A DNA stretch of 64,000 nucleotides from Liolophura sinensis (Eukaryota; Mollusca; Polyplacophora; Chitonida; Chitonidae): positions 66,075,249 through 66,139,248 of the forward strand of contig NC_088295.1 in assembly GCF_032854445.1 (NCBI RefSeq), in the 5' to 3' direction. Position numbers and translations under genes: made by a program. The notes under the pieces are model-generated. The model worked only from the letters and a program-made list of their open reading frames with translations, searched no databases and was not told the origin of the DNA. Below are positions 58,500-64,000 of this stretch, piece after piece; positions within the stretch are counted from its first letter, which is position 1, and the number at the start of each line of letters is the position of its first letter.

Positions 58500-59469
58500 G
58501 TATGTACGCACAAACTTAATTAATTTCTGAGCTGACCTGTGCAGATGGTTTCGACTGATTACGTAAATAGTAACACTAATTTGTTTAATTTTGTCCGTGT
58601 AGTGTGTATTTAAAGTATGATAAATCCGCGTGTCAAGTCAGTAACTTTGTGTGTCGCTTTAAATCATTATAGAATTAGACCCTGCAGCCCTATAGCAGAG
58701 CGTATCCAAAATCATTCATGTCAGACCGTTATACTTCTTAATTACGGTTAGCTATACAGTCATTATCTGCTGATGCCTGTTGACGAGAGATCGTTACCAC
58801 CGGTTATAAAACTCACTGATTAATGTTTACCCTCCGGGTACCACGATCTGGGTTGTCTTATTTGTCACAGCCGCCGTGTATTTATGTGTATTGAACACAA
58901 ACACACACACGCACTGACACTCACATATTTTACTGCACTGGGGTTGACAAGGTTGAATCGTTCAAGAATGATATGCGACAAAGCCTTTAGCTCTCTTAGT
59001 GTCAGTACACACTGTTGTCCCTTCCTCCCTATCTGTAGACGTATAATCTCGGTCCAACAATAAATATTTCTGATCCAGTTTATATGTTTGCAGTTCGCAG
59101 AAACTTTCCCTCGTTTACTCGTGTATAAGTATTGAACAGGTCTAGACGTACCTGCTAAATATCTATTATTATCTATATATATATTATGAATTTTTTTAAT
59201 CTTGTACATTAAAATGTCATGTGTATATAACAACAGGTGGACGAAACAGGTATGTCCTGACAACATGTAAGTAGAGTTCAATTAATGACGCGTCAGTGAT
59301 GTGTTGAGAATAGAGACCGGAATTTAGCCAACTCATCTTACATACATGTAACTGGTTTGTTACTATTATCTAATATGAAGGGCTATAAAGCACTGTTGAC
59401 AGACGCCACAAAAAGAAAAAAAAATCGGGCGTTCAAATCCAGCTATGGCTTACCCGATTGTTGGATGGG
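58500..59469. other. Possible intron 1 of the 58471 candidate, no named feature
   Basis: The 138-codon minus-strand frame 58865-59281 is Ile/Tyr/Leu-rich, AT-driven and unrecognised, and I regard it as chance. Confidence 0.35.
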
Positions 59470-59665
59470 ATGTTCAAGTCCTGGCTTCCTCTTCTGCCGT
59501 ACGTGGGAATGCCTCCCAGCAACCCGCGGATTATCGTGGCTTTCCCCCGGGCTCTGCACGGCTTCCTCCCACCATAATGCTGGCTGCCGTCATGTGAGTG
59601 ACATATTCTAGAGAACCGCGTATAACACCAGTAACTCAAATAAATAAGTAATTAAATAAATACCG
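59470..59665 (+). mobile_element. tRNA-derived SINE lacking its 5' end
   Basis: Starts near the B-box 'tgttcaagtcctggcttcct'. Core blocks follow: 'tctgccgtacgtgggaatgc', 'caacccgcggattatcgtgg', 'ctttcccccgggctctgcac' and 'accataatgctggctgccgt'. The tail is 'ctcaaataaataagtaatta'. The frames 59357-59639 are not genes. Confidence 0.85.
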
Positions 59666-60016
59666 GTCTCAGTTACAACTGACAGACAGTCTACGCATGG
59701 ACATCTTGCATTCCTACTTGTCCAATTTCTTTTTTAATTATAAATTTAGCAATTGTTTTCAGTATAGTGTAGAGAGTTATCCACCCTTGCGTCTCTGGAC
59801 CTGGCCAACATTCAGATTGTCTGAACATTTAGTCTTTGTCAAAGTCGCTGACTAAGCAATCCCTGAATAACCATACCAAAGCCTTGTTAGGAATCTTATT
59901 ACGATTACTTCAGGCATAAGCTCGTCAAATGTACTAATCATAAATCTCTCACATCGTTTTCTTGTATTTACCTAGCGTTTCTGTGAATTTGTTTACACTT
60001 TCTGATAAACCTGGCT
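59666..60016. other. Between two SINEs, nothing named
   Basis: No exon or repeat was recognised. Confidence 0.4.
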
Positions 60017-60185
60017 GATGCTGGCTTCCTCTCCGGCCGTAGGCCTACGTGCGAAGGTCTGCCAACAATCTGCGGATAGTCGTGGGTTTCCCATTGGTTC
60101 TGCCCGGTTTCCTTCAACTATAATGCTGGCTGCCGTCGTATAAGTCAAATATTCTTGAGTAGGGTGTCAAATAAATGATTAATTT
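60017..60185 (+). mobile_element. SINE lacking its head
   Basis: The sequence 'gatgctggcttcctctccgg', 'tgcgaaggtctgccaacaat', 'ctgcggatagtcgtgggttt' and 'ctgccgtcgtataagtcaaa' is followed by 'gtcaaataaatga'. It is the same family and orientation as 59470-59665, only about 350 bp away. Confidence 0.85.
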
Positions 60186-61105
60186 TTAGTGCCTGGAGGA
60201 ATTTTAAACTGTGACGTATTTGCTTTTAGCTACAACGCTTAGATTTTTTTCAAATTTTACATGTGGAATCCAGGAAATATCTTAGTAGTCTATTAAATTT
60301 GACTCGTGCAGTTAAGAATTTTCTTGGAATCGGTCACTGGAATATTTATATGATTGTTTTTAAGTGCCTTAGGTCATATAAAAAAATACATCTGCGAGGG
60401 CGGCTTAGTTAAAACTTGGATGTCCTGAAAACATCACGTAAATTTGCAGCCAAAACAGCCGGCGGGGCCTGGATTCGAGCCAACGACCTCACTGGTCAGG
60501 GACAATTTGGCTGCGGGAAGAATTAATCTTATTCCGAGTGAGCAAATAAGGACAATATTCCCTGGAATGAATGCGTATATCATTCTTATATTTATATCAT
60601 ATTCGGCCAGTTTGACATTTGCTAATTAGTCAAATGTCGTGACGTGTGTTTGGGTAATGAAGGCGTGCCGTCATCATTTATCACGGCTGGACATGATGAA
60701 ATTACAAGCCCATATCAAGTGAGTTGTAACTTACTCCATCATTTATCCAACCTCAGGTGGTTGTTCCCTCCTTATTTGCTTTGTCCGTGGTTTTTACGAT
60801 CACAGTATGGAACGAGTTTCAGACTTTAGGGTAGATATTAAATTACGCTTGTTCTCTATATGCTAATGCGCCTTACAAGAGAACCGTTGTAAGAATTGAT
60901 ACACGATGTCAGGCTGATATTTTATCACATATTCATGGACATTCGTCTTTCCGTCTCCCAGGATGGGGATTTCTAATATAGAAGACTTTTAATGGGAATG
61001 CCAGATGTCTGGCCATAGCCTATCGCCTGTGTTGATCCCTAGATCCGTAGGGCAGTTTTAGGTTACTTTTCCCACTGTTGTCATTCAAGCTGTCATGCGA
61101 AGGCT

Positions 61106-61110
<5 letters not shown>
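60186..61110. other. Intergenic, tRNA-like block only
   Basis: At about 60455-60510 an inverted B-box ('ggattcgagccaacgacc') suggests another SINE head on the minus strand. The frame 60444-60629 with 'PGFEPTTS' derives from it. Confidence 0.4.

Positions 61111-61161
<51 letters not shown>
61111..61161. repeat. (AT)n microsatellite
   Basis: About 25 uninterrupted AT dinucleotides, followed by a short GT run. Confidence 0.97.
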
Positions 61162-61164
<3 letters not shown>

Positions 61165-62282
61165 TGTGTGAAAGTTTAATTCACTTAATTAAACAAAGGC
61201 ATCAGGACGGACAGTCCCGCTTTCAGCTTTATTGGACCTTCCGGTTCAGTAAATAAGGTCAGACAGAAATCTAACTAAATTTGGCCATAGCACAGATTTA
61301 TACATAAATCATCACCGATAGTGAACGTCCCGGGTCAAGAACCGTTAAGGTCAGTTTCCAAATGGACGTTTAACACAAATAACCAAAGAACTAAGGAAGT
61401 TTATAATGATACTGAAAAGACACAAGAAATGTTCTAGACGTGTAATTTTAAAGAGTATCCAAATTATAATATGCTATGGATACTTAACAATGTCAAAACA
61501 AGAAACAAACACTGCAAAGTTATCACAATCATTTTTGAACACGTGAAAACTTACAAGTGAAAAAAAAAAGTTTCAAGCTGCAGGTTTCTCGTGAAACTGA
61601 ACAGCAGGTCAACTGTTAGACGTAAATGAATTGCTGTTCGGACTCATGGTTATATAGTGGTGGTTATATAGCATGGATGGAGCTTGTGTATGTATATGCA
61701 TGCAGAACAATATCCCATTCAGATTGCCGCCATAATGCACTGGTATTAGTCCCCTATCAATGATAACCAAGTGGATAAAATGTTTCATGATAGTTTGCCT
61801 GTCCCGTATTAAGTTAAGTTAAGAAAAGTATTAAGTGTACATCTTTATTATGATATTGCACTTGACTAGTTTAAGTTGATGATCTATGACCTTTTTAAAT
61901 GAAGTTTTACCGTACCAAATACCACAGATATTTAACCTTGAAAATGGTGCCCTGATCTGCAAGCTATTCATGAGAATGAAAAACTTCATACATTCTAAAT
62001 TGGGTTGATGTGACGCCACACGACGGCAGTAAGCTGTATACTACCGATTGGAATGCTCCATATTTATTGATTAGGCCCAGGAATCCGATTAACATTTATA
62101 AAATGGCTGTTACAACTGATGTTGTAAACAAAAGAGTGATGTATAATTTAGCACGGTCCTTATCGCCCGTAATCCCCGAATCGTGTGGTTTGGCATGAAG
62201 TAAATACTCCAGGATTTCAGTGAGAAGACGGGATCATATTTGATATTTATACAGTATCCAGTTTCCGATATTCAGTACATTA
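61162..62282. other. Intergenic, no supported gene
   Basis: No exon was supported. The frames 61831-62019 and 62010-62198 are unrecognised. Confidence 0.4.
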
Positions 62283-62485
62283 GAGGCCGCCGTGGCCGAG
62301 GCGTTTAGGTCTGCCATCGCGGCGTAATGACCCAGGAGCCTCTCACCAAAGGAGTCGCCTAGAGTTCACGTCCAGTTCATGCTGGTCCCCCCTCCAGCCG
62401 TACATGGGGAGATCTTCCAGCAGTCTGCGAGGATGATCGTGGGTTCCTCCCAGCATAACGCTGGCCGCCGTCGAATAAGTTTGAA
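62283..62485 (+). mobile_element. tRNA-derived SINE with head
   Basis: Head 'gaggccgccgtggccgaggc' (A-box TGGCCGAGGCG), a B-box-like 'gagttcacgtccagttcatg', then 'ctccagccgtacatggggag', 'cgaggatgatcgtgggttcc', 'cagcataacgctggccgccg' and 'tcgaataagtttgaat'. The tail is missing. It is the plus-strand counterpart of 23830-24080. Confidence 0.85.
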
Positions 62486-64000
62486 TCTTGTGGTCTTCAA
62501 GGGATGCATAGGGCAAAGAAGTGAATTAGACTGCACGACTCAAATGTCTTACGTAATACTTGTCCCAGTGCCCTTCTGCATGCTTAAAAATTGCAGCATA
62601 ACGAAAACATATGTTAAATGTTGGCCTTCTGTATAAAACATACGTATATACCACTCAAAATTCATCCACAAAAAAACAACACACCCGATACAAACAGTGT
62701 ATTACGTGCGAGATATGCATGCTAAACGGCTATAAAGGCTGAACGTTTCTTTATCTAATGACATATAAGCTTGTTATTCTTCAGCGATAATGAGCACTGT
62801 TTACTCACCAGCGATATTCAAATTTTCTTTGCTATCTACAGCGCTAAGTTGCTTTGTATGATTGCTTATCACGACCTACGCATCCGCATACCCATGGTTT
62901 AATGAATGTTTTTTCCTGCACAAACCCATCAGCGTGTCTGAGAACCAGTGATATTATTTATTTACTCTGAGCCCACTATGTTTTTATTATTATAATTATT
63001 AACGTTGTTACCGTTGTTACCGTTGTTAACGGTAATATTGCATATTACTCATGGTTCATATCATCTTTGTATACTAATGCGATGACAAATATTTTGTACA
63101 GTGCATTTAGCAGAAAGTTAACACTCATGACATCAGTATGAAAGGGTTACATCTGTTAGGGCAAGGCTTTTTAATTTGCTCTTTAAACGCCTGGTTGAGG
63201 AAATATAACTGTGGATATTCTAGTACTAAGTTATATCTTTGTCATCTGTGTTAAAGGGCGACATTAACTGGTTTAGAACACGTCCTGTAAACAGTGGCCA
63301 AGGCTGTTCTTGTTTAATCTTTTGTCTGCATTGGCCTATGGTGAAAGTTCTTATAAACGTAGCGATGCGTGGACTTTTAAATCGAACACTCATACAGATG
63401 AAAAATGACACGTATTGTCAACGGCCAAGCAGTGGTAGTAAGGACACGAAAAGACATGTGTAATTGCTCCCCCTGGTTTGTGTGTTCTCTGGGCAAAAAT
63501 CACATATATTCAATATCACTGATGTGTTAACTACCTTCTATTTCTGCATTGAAAGTGTCCATTCAGTTACAGATGCATTTATTTCGTCTGTGCAACGTAT
63601 AGAAGACTGTAATGTTCTGATCATGAGACTATGTGCCAATAAATCCAGTTATTAACACCATTTATAACTGACCACTGAAAAAAACAAACTGAAATTGCCA
63701 TGTATATGTATATCTGCCAAAAATTTGTTCTAAACTACGCGTTTTTGTGTAGGTTACCAGTTCTACGATAGATTCATTCTCGAAAATCCATAACATTCCC
63801 CTTACTCTTTTACATCGCTGCCACCAATAGCAAATGTTGTTGAGAAATCTTGAACAACGCCGAGGTCACTGAGGTCACGGTGATGAGGCAGGAAGTGAAG
63901 TGAAATAACAAACAATCCGTCTCAGCGATTCTAATGTAATACTTTATGCATTCTCTTTATCTAGAGCATGTACAGCATGATTCTAACCAAAACCTGGAAT
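62486..64000. other. Right edge, no supported gene
   Basis: A triple 'gttgttacc' repeat lies at about 63003-63027. The frames 63226-63655 are unrecognised. Confidence 0.4.
63863..63877 (+). promoter_or_regulatory. DR3 nuclear-receptor half-site pair
   Basis: AGGTCA-CTG-AGGTCA is a perfect direct repeat with a three-base spacer, the arrangement bound by VDR/PXR-type receptor heterodimers. It sits close to the window edge, so its target gene is unknown. Confidence 0.45.

Noticed and set aside
58865-59281. 138-codon minus-strand frame
   Set aside because: AT-driven composition (Ile, Tyr, Leu), no recognised motif, no splice or promoter signals.

Overview
This is a 64 kb piece of an AT-rich, intron-rich animal nuclear genome. 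It has no bacterial-style operons or ribosome binding sites, its exons are short with consensus splice sites, and it is dense in tRNA-derived SINEs, MITE-like elements, minisatellites and microsatellites. Several SINE cores have conserved wording (a 'cactTATACGACGGCGGCCAG' type block, a 'TTTTTCAGTCATATGACGACG' type block, and TAAATAAATA tails) that is typical of molluscs and other lophotrochozoans. A marine mollusc is therefore the best guess, but this is inference from repeats and not a species call.

Three protein-coding loci can be supported. (1) On the plus strand at about 8.0-9.2 kb, a 376-codon exon follows a very strong splice acceptor. Its protein is unrecognised, soluble and basic. 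A TATA box and a strong splice donor near 6.1-6.3 kb may mark its promoter and 5' non-coding exon. (2) On the minus strand at 16.4-15.4 kb, the large terminal exon of a second unrecognised protein faces the first gene convergently. (3) On the minus strand from 45.2 to 35.8 kb lies a multi-exon gene that I identify by hand translation as a member of the MTCH1/MTCH2 family, best matched to MTCH2 (mitochondrial carrier homologue 2, an outer mitochondrial membrane member of the SLC25 family). Eleven coding exons with matching phases give about 285 residues from initiator Met to stop. One short exon, expected to encode the central 'HPFH' loop, was not found.

The rest is intergenic or intronic and repeat-rich. 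From 0 to 6 kb there is a (TA)n tract and a dispersed repeat. From 9 to 18 kb there are SINE copies, a 16-bp minisatellite, a probable BEL/Pao retrotransposon pol fragment and a long inverted-repeat (foldback) element. From 22 to 29 kb there are SINEs, a 54-bp minisatellite of about 1 kb, a perfect 17-bp hairpin and a 27-bp minisatellite with an internal palindrome. The introns of the MTCH2-like gene carry at least four copies of one MITE-like family and one copy of another. From 46 to 47 kb there is a SINE inserted in a SINE with a recognisable target-site duplication. From 50 to 64 kb there is a TGACG-motif cluster, a degenerate satellite, a candidate promoter and first exon at 58.4 kb, further SINEs, an (AT)n tract and a DR3 nuclear-receptor half-site pair at the right edge.

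Most open frames of 60-140 codons here are chance frames or run through tandem repeats whose period is a multiple of three, and are not listed as genes. The three loci show no obvious functional link: one is a conserved mitochondrial gene and two are proteins I could not place.
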